Assembly (NCBI RefSeq): GCF_025244725.1
Contig: NZ_CP104203.1
Span: forward strand, 3,162,001 to 3,226,000
DNA from: Chryseobacterium oranimense
GTDB taxonomy: Bacteria; Bacteroidota; Bacteroidia; Flavobacteriales; Weeksellaceae
Reading direction: 5' to 3'
Length of the DNA stretch: 64,000 nt
A program made the position numbers and the translations under genes. The notes beneath the pieces are model-generated. The model was not told where the DNA came from. It did not search any database and worked only from the letters and a program-made list of their open reading frames with translations. Within the stretch, counting starts at the first letter, position 1; each line of letters opens with the position of its first letter. Positions 33,729 to 43,171 of the stretch are shown here, piece by piece.

Positions 33729-34301
33729 CTAATTTCTCTCAATTTCAATGTCGAGCTTATACAACAGTCCATGTACTTCTGAATGGGAAAATTTAGCCTT
33801 TTTAAGACGATTTACGGAAGGATCTATAGAATAATTGAAGGAAGTCCTGAAATCTGCTTTTTCAAGGTTTGTATGATCGAAAATAGCACCTGAAAGATCA
33901 CAGCCTGAAAAAAGGGAGCCGGATAAGTCAGATTCAGAAAAATCAGTCTCGGTTAAATTGGAATTTTTAAATCGGGTCTTCTTTGCTGAGGTTTTATAGA
34001 ATACTGAATTGTTCAGCAAACATCCGTCAAACATAAAAGAAAGGCCAAAAGGGTTACAATCGCCGAACTGAAGACCGAACATTTTACATTCTTTAAAAAT
34101 AACTTCGTGAAATGCTGTTTTAATCAGTTTGGCCATACTCAGGTTGCATCCTGAAAATTCGCAATCTGTAAAAGTGAACCCTGAAAGATCTGCGTATTCA
34201 AAATTGCTGTTTCTGAATATACAGTTTTCATATTCTCCTTTTGGGAGCCTGGAAAAGTCTGTATTTTCAAAAGTTTGATCTACAGTATACGCTTCTTTCA
34301 T
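33729..34301 (-). CDS. Pentapeptide-repeat protein (Qnr/MfpA-like)
   Basis: A 190-aa protein made of pentapeptide repeats A(D/N)LxX over most of its length (YADLSGFTFTDCEFSGCNLS, FKNSNLTETDFSESDLSGSL, LSGAIFDHTNLEKADFRTSF). The repeats form a square beta-helix that mimics DNA; Qnr and MfpA members protect DNA gyrase. Whether this one binds gyrase is not known. Cytoplasmic, without signal peptide, and a single gene just downstream of rodA on the same strand. Confidence 0.85.
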   Translation of the reverse strand: MKEAYTVDQTFENTDFSRLPKGEYENCIFRNSNFEYADLSGFTFTDCEFSGCNLSMAKLIKTAFHEVIFKECKMFGLQFGDCNPFGLSFMFDGCLLNNSVFYKTSAKKTRFKNSNLTETDFSESDLSGSLFSGCDLSGAIFDHTNLEKADFRTSFNYSIDPSVNRLKKAKFSHSEVHGLLYKLDIEIERN

Positions 34302-34346
34302 ATGATTAATGGAATGTGTTTTCCGCTGAAGGAGATTTTAAATTTA

Positions 34347-35576
34347 TTAAACCAAACTGTTCTTGTCAGAATAATTCAGTTTAAAGAAAATAAAAGTCAT
34401 CATTGAGAAGGCAAGCAGTGAGCTTCCTCCATAGCTGAAATAAGGAAGCGGAATCCCTACAGTCGGGAATAGCCCCATAACCATCCCTAAATTGATGGTA
34501 AAGTGCATCATCAGGATGGAAGCAAAGCAATACCCAAATACCCTGTTAAAAGTAGATTTCTGCTGTTCTGCGAGATAATAGATGCGTCCGATGAAGATCA
34601 TGTAGCATAATACCAGTACGGCACTCCCTACAAATCCCCATTCTTCACCCACAGTACAGAAAATATAGTCGGTTTCCTGCTCCGGAACAAATTTTCCCTG
34701 GGTTACCGATCCTTCACGGTATCCTTTTCCTAAGAGTCCGCCGGAACCAATGGCTGTTTTTGAATATAACAAGTTATACCCGGAGGTATCCCTGAATGCT
34801 TTTTCACCTTTATAAAGAACCTCAATTCTTTCCCTCTGGTGCTTGGGAAGCTTCTCTAAAATATAAGGTGAACCGAAAGCCAATCCGCAAAGCAGGAGAA
34901 TTGATCCCGCAATTCCCGAAATGGAAATAACATCCCAGGACATTCTGTGGTAATTCATGGCGATCAAGACACCGGCAATGACAACAACCGCCAATGCAAC
35001 ATACACCGGAGGTACGGCCAGTGAAATCAGGAAGACAGCAGCAAAAATGAATCCTACGCCGAAAAGAAGACCATTTAGCCCCTCCCTGTATAAAGCAATA
35101 AAGAATGCTATAAATACAAGCATAGAACCTACATCCGGAATCGCCAGAACGACTGCAGCCGGAATTCCGATAATGGCCATGGCTGTCCAGAGTGATTTTT
35201 TAACTTTCAGATTGAAATCAGGCCCGGAAACATAATTCGCCAGCATCAGAGCTGTTCCGATCTTTGCAAATTCTACCGGCTGCATTGTAAAGCTTCCGAA
35301 TTTGTACCAGTTTTTCTGGCCCAGGATTTCTTTCCCGAACGGAAATAATCCTATCAATAGTAAAACTCCTCCAATGTAGATAATTCCAGACATATTCTCA
35401 AAGAATTTGCTCCTTCCTACAAATATAATAAGTCCTACAAATAGGGATATGCAGAAGAAAATCAATTGTTTTTCTCCTAGTTTCTGATCAACACTGTAAA
35501 TGTTTGCAATGGCAAAAATACACAGCAGGAAATACAGTCCAAGACCTAGTTTATCTATTCCTTCTGCCCACTTCAT
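34347..35576 (-). CDS. rodA: Rod-shape glycosyltransferase RodA
   Basis: SEDS-family peptidoglycan polymerase of the elongasome, 409 aa with about ten membrane helices. Family blocks include GQKNWYKFGSFTMQPVEFAK, DVGSMLVF, KTAIGSGGLLGKGY and GLFPTVGIPLPYFSYGGSSL. It works with PBP2 (mrdA), whose reading frame overlaps its start by 4 bp. Last gene of the mre-mrd operon. Confidence 0.96.
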   Translation of the reverse strand: MKWAEGIDKLGLGLYFLLCIFAIANIYSVDQKLGEKQLIFFCISLFVGLIIFVGRSKFFENMSGIIYIGGVLLLIGLFPFGKEILGQKNWYKFGSFTMQPVEFAKIGTALMLANYVSGPDFNLKVKKSLWTAMAIIGIPAAVVLAIPDVGSMLVFIAFFIALYREGLNGLLFGVGFIFAAVFLISLAVPPVYVALAVVVIAGVLIAMNYHRMSWDVISISGIAGSILLLCGLAFGSPYILEKLPKHQRERIEVLYKGEKAFRDTSGYNLLYSKTAIGSGGLLGKGYREGSVTQGKFVPEQETDYIFCTVGEEWGFVGSAVLVLCYMIFIGRIYYLAEQQKSTFNRVFGYCFASILMMHFTINLGMVMGLFPTVGIPLPYFSYGGSSLLAFSMMTFIFFKLNYSDKNSLV

Positions 35577-37579
35577 TGCTTTGTCTTTTTAGTGTTATTC
35601 TTGGTCTCTTCTTCTATTTTTTTCTGCAGCTTTGCTTTCTGCTCTTTGATAAAGTTCAGACTGTCCTGCTTTCTTTTCAGCTTTACAGAATCTGCTTTGG
35701 GCTCTTTATACAGTCCTTTACGTTTCAGATCAGCAATCCACTGTCTTTTATACTCGGGCATAAAGCTGGCACCCGTCATTTTCTTGTACAGATTCTCTCT
35801 CTTCAGATCCCCGGTGATATACTTTTCAGCAATTACGGTACAGGCAGGACCTGCCCATGTTGCTCCAAATCCGGCGTGCTCCATTACTGCAGCCACTACA
35901 ATTCTCGGTTTGTCCGCAGGAGCAATCAAAACGAAGATCGAGTTATCTTTTCCCTGAGGAACCTGAGCTGTACCCGTTTTTGCAAGCTGGGTAAAGTCGT
36001 TGGATTTCAGGCTTCTTGCAGTACCTCTTAACACCACAGCTTCCATACCTTTCAGTACAGGTTCGAAGTGTTTAGGGTCTACAAGGGTTTTATGCTTTGT
36101 TTTAAATCTCGGATCGGGATTAGGTTTACCATCAATGGATTTTACGATATGAGGGGTATAGAACCAGCCTTTATTCGCAATGGCTGCTACATAATTAGCC
36201 AGCTGAAGAGGTGTTACCAAAACATCTCCCTGTCCCATTCCGTTGAAGATAGATCCATTCATGGTATAGTCGGAGGTCCAGTTTTTCTTTCCGCTTCTTT
36301 TTTCGTAGAATTCACCTGTTGGAATTCTTCCCGGTGAACCTACGGCAATATCATTATTCAGGTATTCTCCTACCCCGAAGCTGCTCATGATTTTTTTCCA
36401 TTCATTAACTCCTCTGGAAGGATCACCCGGATATTTATTCATGATGGCAATAAATGCATGGGAGAAATAACAGTTACTGGAAACCTGGATCGCCGGGATA
36501 AGAGGATCTGCACCACCGTGTCCTTTAATTCTTAACCCTTTATAGAAAAAGCCTCCTCCACAAGGGAAAACTGTATTTTCATCCATTACACCCATCTGCA
36601 TTCCTGCAAGGGCAGTAAGCAGTTTGAACGTTGAACCCGGAGGATAGGCTGCCTGAACGGATCTGTCAAATGTTGGCTTATTTTCGTACAGCGTATCTTT
36701 TGAAAGTGCATAAAGGTTCTTGGATTTGTTAGGCCCCGTAAATAAGTTCGGATCAATATCCGGACCTGTTGCCAAAGTCAGGATTTCTCCATTATTCGGG
36801 TCAATGGCAACGATTGCTCCATGTTTGTCAACCAGCATTTCTTCAGCAATTCTCTGAAGGTCATAATCAATGGTTAACGTAATATCTTTACCGGTTACAA
36901 CATCTTTATCCAGAGATCCGTTTTTATAGGATCCTATATTTCGAAGTTTGATATCTTTCTGGATGTATTTCATTCCTTTTATCCCTCGAAGGTCCTTTTC
37001 ATAGGACTTTTCAACACCGGTTTTTCCGATGAAGTCTCCGGGAAGATAATAGGTGGAATCTTTTTTAATTTCTCTCTCATTCACTTCACTGGTATATCCC
37101 AAAAGGTTACCGGAAGTTGCCACTTCATACTGGCGCTGAGGTCTGGAAACAATACTGAATGCCGGATATTTGAAGATAATTTCCTGTACCCGGGCAATAT
37201 CTTCCCTGCTGAGGTCCTTTATAAAAGTCATTGGAGTCAGCTTGGAATAGTATTTTTCTTTTTTTATGATTTCAATTCTCTTGATAAAATCAGATTTACT
37301 GATCTGCATAAGGTTACAGAATCCGATGGTATCAAAATCAGGTTTCATTAAAGCCTGGGTAAATGATATTTCATAGGCAGGCTGGTTTCCTACCAGAATT
37401 TTTCCGTTCCTGTCAAAAACGACTCCTCTCTGTGGGATTACATATTCAATTTTAATAGAGGTATTGGCTGCGTTTAAGGCATATCGATCTGTGAACAGCT
37501 GTAAATAAGAAAGCCTCGCTACAAAAATGATAGCGATGACGACTAGGGCAGAAAAAATTTTTAAATAACGTGTGTTCAA
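35573..37579 (-). CDS. mrdA: Penicillin-binding protein 2, elongasome transpeptidase
   Basis: Class B PBP, 668 aa. There is one N-terminal membrane helix (IFSALVVIAIIFVARLSYL) and a dimerisation domain. The transpeptidase has the active-site SxxK in YPPGSTFKLLTA, SxN in SSNC and KTG in LAKTGTAQ. A charged lysine-rich tail (about 60 residues) follows the enzyme domain. It crosslinks lateral wall with RodA. The reading frame overlaps rodA and mreD by 4 bp each, so translation is coupled. Confidence 0.96.
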   Translation of the reverse strand: MNTRYLKIFSALVVIAIIFVARLSYLQLFTDRYALNAANTSIKIEYVIPQRGVVFDRNGKILVGNQPAYEISFTQALMKPDFDTIGFCNLMQISKSDFIKRIEIIKKEKYYSKLTPMTFIKDLSREDIARVQEIIFKYPAFSIVSRPQRQYEVATSGNLLGYTSEVNEREIKKDSTYYLPGDFIGKTGVEKSYEKDLRGIKGMKYIQKDIKLRNIGSYKNGSLDKDVVTGKDITLTIDYDLQRIAEEMLVDKHGAIVAIDPNNGEILTLATGPDIDPNLFTGPNKSKNLYALSKDTLYENKPTFDRSVQAAYPPGSTFKLLTALAGMQMGVMDENTVFPCGGGFFYKGLRIKGHGGADPLIPAIQVSSNCYFSHAFIAIMNKYPGDPSRGVNEWKKIMSSFGVGEYLNNDIAVGSPGRIPTGEFYEKRSGKKNWTSDYTMNGSIFNGMGQGDVLVTPLQLANYVAAIANKGWFYTPHIVKSIDGKPNPDPRFKTKHKTLVDPKHFEPVLKGMEAVVLRGTARSLKSNDFTQLAKTGTAQVPQGKDNSIFVLIAPADKPRIVVAAVMEHAGFGATWAGPACTVIAEKYITGDLKRENLYKKMTGASFMPEYKRQWIADLKRKGLYKEPKADSVKLKRKQDSLNFIKEQKAKLQKKIEEETKNNTKKTKQ

Positions 37580-38082
37580 ACTTTTTGTTTGATTTTAAAT
37601 ATTAATGCGTAAATCACTATAAATATAAAGGAAATTATACTTGTGATCACTACATTAAGTAATATTTCAAAAAAACGGCTAAATTTAAAAAATTCTATGT
37701 ACTGCACTAAAAGCTGATGCAGAAAGATACTTGAAAACAGAAACAGTAAAAACTGTGCCCACTGCAGGGACTGAAAAGAGAAAAAGTCTGTGGAAGTATC
37801 GGTGGAGGTTCTGAAGATCAGCGTTCTGAAATAAGCAATAAGAGTGGTAGCAAAAGCATTTATACCCCATGAATAAAGGAATGCATCTACAGACAGCCCT
37901 ATTAAAAAGCTTAACGCCAAAAACTGAAATTTATTTCTGAAAAATGGGTAAAACATGACAAACACCGGATAAAGAACCGGCGTATATTTCCCGAAAATGG
38001 TAATCCTGTTGAGTACAAAAATCTGTAATGCAACCAGGAAGATCATGATCAATATATCGGTAAATAAGGTCCTGCTAATCAT
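37576..38082 (-). CDS. mreD: Rod shape-determining protein MreD
   Basis: A 168-aa inner-membrane protein with about five helices, placed between mreC and mrdA as in most flavobacteria. MreD has little conserved sequence, so the call rests on length, membrane topology and operon position. The start overlaps the end of mreC by 8 bp. Confidence 0.88.
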   Translation of the reverse strand: MISRTLFTDILIMIFLVALQIFVLNRITIFGKYTPVLYPVFVMFYPFFRNKFQFLALSFLIGLSVDAFLYSWGINAFATTLIAYFRTLIFRTSTDTSTDFFSFQSLQWAQFLLFLFSSIFLHQLLVQYIEFFKFSRFFEILLNVVITSIISFIFIVIYALIFKIKQKV

Positions 38083-38929
38083 TTTCTTTTTTTATGACGG
38101 TCTGTAATGTATCCTGAATTCTCTGTACTTCAGCTTTTTTAAGGTTTTTCACAACGAATACCTTGCTTAAGGCACCCATTTTCTCGCTCAATTCCACTGA
38201 AATATCCCAGAAACCTGTTTTATTATCTACAGAATATCCTGCGATGGTACCGATCATAACTCCTTTAGGAAAAATAGCTGATTTACCGTCTGTTACAACA
38301 GTATCCCCCACCTTAAGAGCCACATATTTCGGAATATCGGCAAGATGCATTACTCTGGAATTATCACCATTCCATGTTAAAGTCCCGAAATATCCGGAAT
38401 TCTTCAGTGAAGCATTGATCCTGATTTTATTAACACTCAGAACAGACTGTACCAAAGCATAACTGTCTGTAGAATTGATTACAATTCCCGCGATTCCCTT
38501 GGGAGCCATTACGCCCATCTGAGGAAAAACACCGTCTCTGCGGCCGCGGTTTATGGTAAAGTAATTATTTCTTCGGTTGATACTGTTGAATACGATTTCA
38601 CCATCTACAAAAGTATAGATCTGGCCACCGCCTAATGTATCATGAACTTTTCTGAATACCGGATTCTTTGCTCCTTCTTTACCATACAGCTGGGTCATCA
38701 GGGATTTGTTCTGAGCAACCAGATCTTCATTGATCTGTTTCAGCTTCAGATAGGAAACCCCTTCATCAATATAGCCGGAAATCCATGAATTCAGCGCAGC
38801 CGACTGGCCAGCAACCCACGATTTCTGCATGGCGTTTTTAGAGAATATCAGAACCAGAGCAATAATCTGCAGGAATATAAAGAAGACAAAAAGAGCATTC
38901 TTCGAAAATAATCTCAGCAAAAATCCCAT
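38075..38929 (-). CDS. mreC: Rod shape-determining protein MreC
   Basis: A 284-aa protein with one N-terminal membrane helix (NALFVFFIFLQIIALVLIF), a coiled coil (LKLKQINEDLVAQNKSL) and a periplasmic beta domain with the MreC motifs NRGRRDGVFPQMGVMAPKGI and VGDTVVTDGKSAIFPKGVMI. It links MreB to the wall-synthesis enzymes outside the membrane. It follows mreB by 28 bp. Confidence 0.95.
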   Translation of the reverse strand: MGFLLRLFSKNALFVFFIFLQIIALVLIFSKNAMQKSWVAGQSAALNSWISGYIDEGVSYLKLKQINEDLVAQNKSLMTQLYGKEGAKNPVFRKVHDTLGGGQIYTFVDGEIVFNSINRRNNYFTINRGRRDGVFPQMGVMAPKGIAGIVINSTDSYALVQSVLSVNKIRINASLKNSGYFGTLTWNGDNSRVMHLADIPKYVALKVGDTVVTDGKSAIFPKGVMIGTIAGYSVDNKTGFWDISVELSEKMGALSKVFVVKNLKKAEVQRIQDTLQTVIKKEND

Positions 38930-38957
38930 TCAGATATATAGTCGTAAAAAGTTAAAA

Positions 38958-39983
38958 TTATTTAATTAAGAAATTGAATTTATCCATATTCTTAAGGGCA
39001 ATACCTGTTCCGCGAACGACAGCTCTTAACGGATCTTCTGCAACAAATACAGGAAGACCGGTCTTTTTGTGCAGTCTGTCCGCAAGACCTCTCAATAAAG
39101 CACCTCCTCCGGCAAGATAAATACCTGTTTTGTAAATATCAGCAGCCAGTTCCGGTGGTGTAAGAGAAAGGGTTTCCATTACGGCATCTTCAATTCTGAT
39201 AATGGATTTGTCCAATGCACGTGCAATTTCCTTATATCCCACCATAATTTCTTTAGGCTTCCCTGTAATAAGGTCTCTACCCTGTACCGGGATATCTTCA
39301 ATATCTACATCAAGGTCTTCCACTGCAGAACCTACTTCAATTTTGATTCTTTCAGCAGTTCTCTCTCCAATATATAGGTTATGATGCGTTCTAAGGTAAT
39401 AAGCGATATCGTTGGTAAATACGTCTCCCGCAATTTTCACAGATTTGTCACACACGATACCTCCTAAAGCTACCACAGCAATTTCCGTAGTCCCTCCACC
39501 TATGTCGATGATCATATTTCCTTCAGGCTTCTGTACATCGATCCCTACTCCTATTGCAGCAGCCATTGGTTCGTAGATCAGCCTTACTTCTTTTGCGTTG
39601 ACTTTCTGAGCAGAATCTCTTACCGCTCTTTTTTCCACTTCGGTAATACCTGAAGGGATACAGATAACAATTCTTAGTGCCGGCTGAATAAATCTGCCTT
39701 TAATTCCAGGAATTTTCTTGATAAATTCCTTGATCATGTGCTCAGAAGCATGAAAATCCGCAATAACCCCATCTTTCAATGGACGGATTGTCTTGATATC
39801 CTCATGAGTTTTACCCTGCATATGCTTAGCCTGTTCGCCGACGGCAATTGGCCTACCCGTAGAACGCTCAATTGCAACAATTGACGGCTGATCTATAACA
39901 ATTTTATTATTATGGATGATAAGGGTATTGGCAGTACCAAGGTCTATCGCAATTTCTTGCGTAAACATATCGAATAAACTCAT
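38958..39983 (-). CDS. mreB: Rod shape-determining actin homologue MreB
   Basis: Bacterial actin that guides lateral wall synthesis, 341 aa. The actin-fold nucleotide motifs are IDLGTANTLI (phosphate 1), IDIGGGTTEIAV (phosphate 2) and AGGGALLRGL (adenosine). The first gene of a five-gene elongation operon. Promoter box TATCTTTG on the minus strand at 40008-40015. Confidence 0.97.
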   Translation of the reverse strand: MSLFDMFTQEIAIDLGTANTLIIHNNKIVIDQPSIVAIERSTGRPIAVGEQAKHMQGKTHEDIKTIRPLKDGVIADFHASEHMIKEFIKKIPGIKGRFIQPALRIVICIPSGITEVEKRAVRDSAQKVNAKEVRLIYEPMAAAIGVGIDVQKPEGNMIIDIGGGTTEIAVVALGGIVCDKSVKIAGDVFTNDIAYYLRTHHNLYIGERTAERIKIEVGSAVEDLDVDIEDIPVQGRDLITGKPKEIMVGYKEIARALDKSIIRIEDAVMETLSLTPPELAADIYKTGIYLAGGGALLRGLADRLHKKTGLPVFVAEDPLRAVVRGTGIALKNMDKFNFLIK

Positions 39984-40007
39984 ATTTTTCTCCTGATTTT
40001 AAGTTTA

Positions 40008-40015
40008 CAAAGATA
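40008..40015 (-). promoter_or_regulatory. mreB operon promoter box
   Basis: The minus strand reads TATCTTTG, about 25 bp before the mreB ATG at 39983. Confidence 0.6.
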
Positions 40016-40354
40016 TAAATTTAACACCACTAAAGAAATTTAACATGCACATAATTTGGTTAAAATTTTATTAAAATTCACAATTGTTTATTAACTTTTG
40101 ATTTAATCATTTACGAACCCTGATTTAAACTAAAATTAAGAAGATGAAAGAAGAAAGACAGAGAGTGAAATGTTTTTGACAAAAACAACAGAATAAAATT
40201 CATTATGAAACGATAAAATGCTGAATATAAATTATTTTAACCCAATAAACTGCTGCCAAACCCTCCCTTTCCTAAGCTTTTTCCTCTCTGCTACAATAGT
40301 TTTTCACGATAATTATCATATACATTATCAGAGGAAGGTTAATGAAAAAAAACG

Positions 40355-40362
40355 TAAATTTG
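40355..40362 (+). promoter_or_regulatory. hemA promoter box
   Basis: TAAATTTG. It ends only 9 bp before the ATG at 40372, so the predicted leader is about five nucleotides. Confidence 0.5.
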
Positions 40363-40371
40363 CGACTGCTT

Positions 40372-41646
40372 ATGTTACAGTATTCCAACATCCATCAGAC
40401 ATCAAATTTTGCTGTACTTTCCATTAGCTACGAAAAGGCAGATGTAGAAACGAGAGGAAAATTTGCATTCTTTGACGATAACATCAAAAATTTTGTCTCA
40501 AGAATCCATAGTGTGGATTTAGGGGATGCATTTGTGGTTTCCACTTGTAACAGGACCGAGATCTATACCACTTCACCGAACTATCTTCTTGTAGCAGAAG
40601 AATACTGCAAAACAATCGGGGTAAATCTTACGGATTTTCTTCAGTTTGCCAACATTCTTACCAAAGAAGAAGCGCTTATCCATCTGTTCAGGGTGGCTGC
40701 CGGACTTGAAAGTCAGATCATCGGGGATTTTGAGATCATCGGACAGATCAAGAAAGCATACAGCCGTTTTAAGAAAGAGAGACAGAATTCCAATCCTTAC
40801 CTGGAAAGAGCTATTAATGCCGCCATCCAGATTTCGAAAAGAATTAAGAATGAAACAGGAATTTCCAACGGAGCCGCTTCTGTATCTTATGCTGCGGTTC
40901 ACTATATTTTAAACAGCCAGAAAAGAATCACCGAAAAAAATATCCTTCTTTTGGGCGTGGGTGAGATCGGCCAAAATACAGTTGAAAACCTGGTAAAACA
41001 TGTCTATCAGCCTAAAATTAAAATTGCCAACAGAACTCAGGAGAAGGCTGAAAAAATTTCCCAGAAATACAGCATTCCTCATGTCGACTATTCTGATGTT
41101 GACCAGGAATTAAAAAATACAGATATCCTGATTGTTGCAACAGGCGCCAAACATCCTATCATCAACAAGTCCCACTTCCCGAACGGAAAGGAAACCCTTG
41201 TAATAGATCTTTCCATTCCGCATAACGTCGAAAAGAACGTTACAGAGAATGAAAATGTAACGCTGATTGATGTGGATGAGCTTTCCAAACAGATTCAGGA
41301 AACCATTCAGCAACGTGAAAAAGAAATACCAAAAGCTGAAAAAATCATCAAAGATCTGATGAAAGACTTCCTGGAATGGGAGAAAAAGAGAAAGCTGGCA
41401 CCCAATATTCACCATTTCAAAGCGGTTCTCAAGAATATGGAACGCAATGAAATGCATAATTTTTACAAAAAAAATAAATACATAAACATCACGGACATGG
41501 AGCTTTCTGACAAAATGATCCAGAAAATCACCAACCGTTTTGCAAAATTTATCATCGACAATCCCTTAAAAGCCGAAGAAATTAGTAAATTAATGCACGA
41601 AATATTAGTTGAACAACCAAACAACGAATTCAATGAAAAGCATTAG
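40372..41646 (+). CDS. hemA: Glutamyl-tRNA reductase
   Basis: Reduces glutamyl-tRNA to glutamate-1-semialdehyde, the first committed step of the C5 haem pathway. The catalytic cysteine lies in FVVSTCNRTEIY and the active-site region continues with GLESQIIGDFEIIGQIK; the NADPH domain has LLLGVGEIGQNTVENL. The start at 40372 (MLQYSNIHQT) is chosen because the promoter box lies inside the longer frame from 40342. The product is 424 aa. It overlaps hemC by 14 bp. Confidence 0.95.
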   Translation: MLQYSNIHQTSNFAVLSISYEKADVETRGKFAFFDDNIKNFVSRIHSVDLGDAFVVSTCNRTEIYTTSPNYLLVAEEYCKTIGVNLTDFLQFANILTKEEALIHLFRVAAGLESQIIGDFEIIGQIKKAYSRFKKERQNSNPYLERAINAAIQISKRIKNETGISNGAASVSYAAVHYILNSQKRITEKNILLLGVGEIGQNTVENLVKHVYQPKIKIANRTQEKAEKISQKYSIPHVDYSDVDQELKNTDILIVATGAKHPIINKSHFPNGKETLVIDLSIPHNVEKNVTENENVTLIDVDELSKQIQETIQQREKEIPKAEKIIKDLMKDFLEWEKKRKLAPNIHHFKAVLKNMERNEMHNFYKKNKYINITDMELSDKMIQKITNRFAKFIIDNPLKAEEISKLMHEILVEQPNNEFNEKH

Positions 41647-42541
41647 AATCGGAACAAGAAATTCCGCATTGGCACTTTGGCAGGCAAGAGAGGTTGCGAG
41701 GAACCTTCAAAACCGTAATTATTTAACGGAAATTGTTCCTATTGTCTCTTCCGGCGATAAGAACTTAAATCAACCGCTTTATTCTTTGGGGATCACCGGG
41801 GTTTTTACAAGAGACCTTGATGTAGCCTTACTGAATGACGAAATTGATATTGCCGTACATTCCCTGAAAGATGTACCCACACAGCTTCCACAAAATATTG
41901 AGATCATTGCCTATCTGGAAAGAGATTTTCCTCAGGATGTGTTAATAAGAAAGGAATCTGCACGAAACAAAGAATTCCACGAACTGAAACTGGCTACCAG
42001 CAGCCTCAGAAGAAGAGCATTCTGGTTAAAGAATTATCCTAACGCTGAATTTTCTGATATACGCGGAAATATCCAGACCCGTCTTCAAAAGCTGGAAGAA
42101 GGAGATTTTGATGCCACGATCCTGTCTCTGGCAGGAATCAAAAGAATGAAGATGGACATTGATTATGAAATGCTTCCACTGATGATTCCGGCAGCCTCTC
42201 AGGGAGTAATTGCCGTTGCAGGACATTCAGACAAAACGGAAATCAATGAGATTTTAGGTCAGATTAATCATAAGAAAACCCAGATCTGCGTAGAGATTGA
42301 AAGAAATTTCCTAAGCACACTGGAAGGCGGATGCACTGCCCCGATCGGAGCCTATGCGGAGATCATTGAAAACCAGATCCGTTTCAAAGCTGCTCTTTGC
42401 TCCCTGGATGGTAAGAACTGCATTGCCACCGACGAGAATTTTGAATACAACGAAACCGAGAACTTCGGTGAAAAGTTTGCCAAAATTGTTCTTGAAAACG
42501 GGGGAAAAGAACTGATGACCGAAATTAAAAACTCTTACTAA
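41633..42541 (+). CDS. hemC: Porphobilinogen deaminase
   Basis: Polymerises four porphobilinogen units to hydroxymethylbilane. The 302-aa product starts at ATG 41633 (MKSIRIGTRNSALALWQ); the longer frame from 41609 is disfavoured by the family start. The dipyrromethane cofactor is held by the Cys in LEGGCTAPIGAY. The family motif AVHSLKDVPTQLP and the helix LRRRAFWL are present. The overlap with the end of hemA suggests translational coupling. Confidence 0.95.
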   Translation: MKSIRIGTRNSALALWQAREVARNLQNRNYLTEIVPIVSSGDKNLNQPLYSLGITGVFTRDLDVALLNDEIDIAVHSLKDVPTQLPQNIEIIAYLERDFPQDVLIRKESARNKEFHELKLATSSLRRRAFWLKNYPNAEFSDIRGNIQTRLQKLEEGDFDATILSLAGIKRMKMDIDYEMLPLMIPAASQGVIAVAGHSDKTEINEILGQINHKKTQICVEIERNFLSTLEGGCTAPIGAYAEIIENQIRFKAALCSLDGKNCIATDENFEYNETENFGEKFAKIVLENGGKELMTEIKNSY

Positions 42542-42586
42542 GAATTTTTTAACCCAGCTATACCTTTAAATTTCAACTGCAGAACA

Positions 42587-43165
42587 ATGAAAAAATCCTT
42601 TTTTTTATTCGTATTCCTGTTTTGTGTATTTATTAATGCACAGAATAAGTTTGCGCTTCAGCTCTCCAGTTCTGCTTTGAGCTTAATTGATAATACCATC
42701 AGGTATGATCCGACTTATTTTGTTATTAAATATCCCAATGGAGATGTTCCGGCTGACAAGGGAGTCTGCACAGATGTCATCATAAGAGCGTATAGAAAAC
42801 TTGGGATTGACCTGCAGAAAGAAGTACATGAGGATATGGCGAAAAATTTTTCAAAATATCCTAAAACATGGGGACTGAAAAAACCGGACACCAATATTGA
42901 TCACAGAAGAGTTCCCAATCTTGCCGTCTTTTTTTCAAAATTCGGGAAAGTGAAGTCTACTGAGACTAATCCGGCACTTTATATTCCCGGAGATATCGTT
43001 ACCTGGATTCTTCCCGGCAACCTTACGCACATTGGGATTGTAGTCAATAAAAAATCTGCGGATGGAAAGAGGTTTATGGTCGTTCACAATATAGGAGGTG
43101 GACAGGTTCTGGAGGACTGTCTTTTTAAATATACCATTACAGGACATTATCAATATCAGAAATAA
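42587..43165 (+). CDS. Exported DUF1287-type protein
   Basis: A 192-aa protein with a signal peptide (MKKSFFLFVFLFCVFINAQ). The DUF1287 hallmarks are DPTYFVIKYPNGDVPADKGV, the Cys in GVCTDVIIRAYRKLGIDLQ and the His in LTHIGIVVNKK. The family resembles NlpC/P60 cysteine peptidases, so a wall-related or amidase-like activity is likely. It interrupts the haem gene series together with the next gene; nothing in the sequence links it to haem chemistry. Confidence 0.85.
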   Translation: MKKSFFLFVFLFCVFINAQNKFALQLSSSALSLIDNTIRYDPTYFVIKYPNGDVPADKGVCTDVIIRAYRKLGIDLQKEVHEDMAKNFSKYPKTWGLKKPDTNIDHRRVPNLAVFFSKFGKVKSTETNPALYIPGDIVTWILPGNLTHIGIVVNKKSADGKRFMVVHNIGGGQVLEDCLFKYTITGHYQYQK

Positions 43166-43171
43166 GTTGCT

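Larger units (their letters stand above)
39984..40371. other. Divergent mreB-hemA intergenic region
   Basis: A 388-bp gap with the mreB promoter (40008-40015, minus) and the hemA promoter (40355-40362, plus). The middle is AT-rich; short frames there show no coding character and I see no other element. Confidence 0.55.

Noticed and set aside
35504..36031. 175-codon frame antisense to rodA/mrdA
   Set aside because: Overlaps two coupled essential genes and looks like random antisense translation.
40218..40427. 69-codon frame before hemA
   Set aside because: It runs through the hemA promoter and start and has no recognisable coding character.
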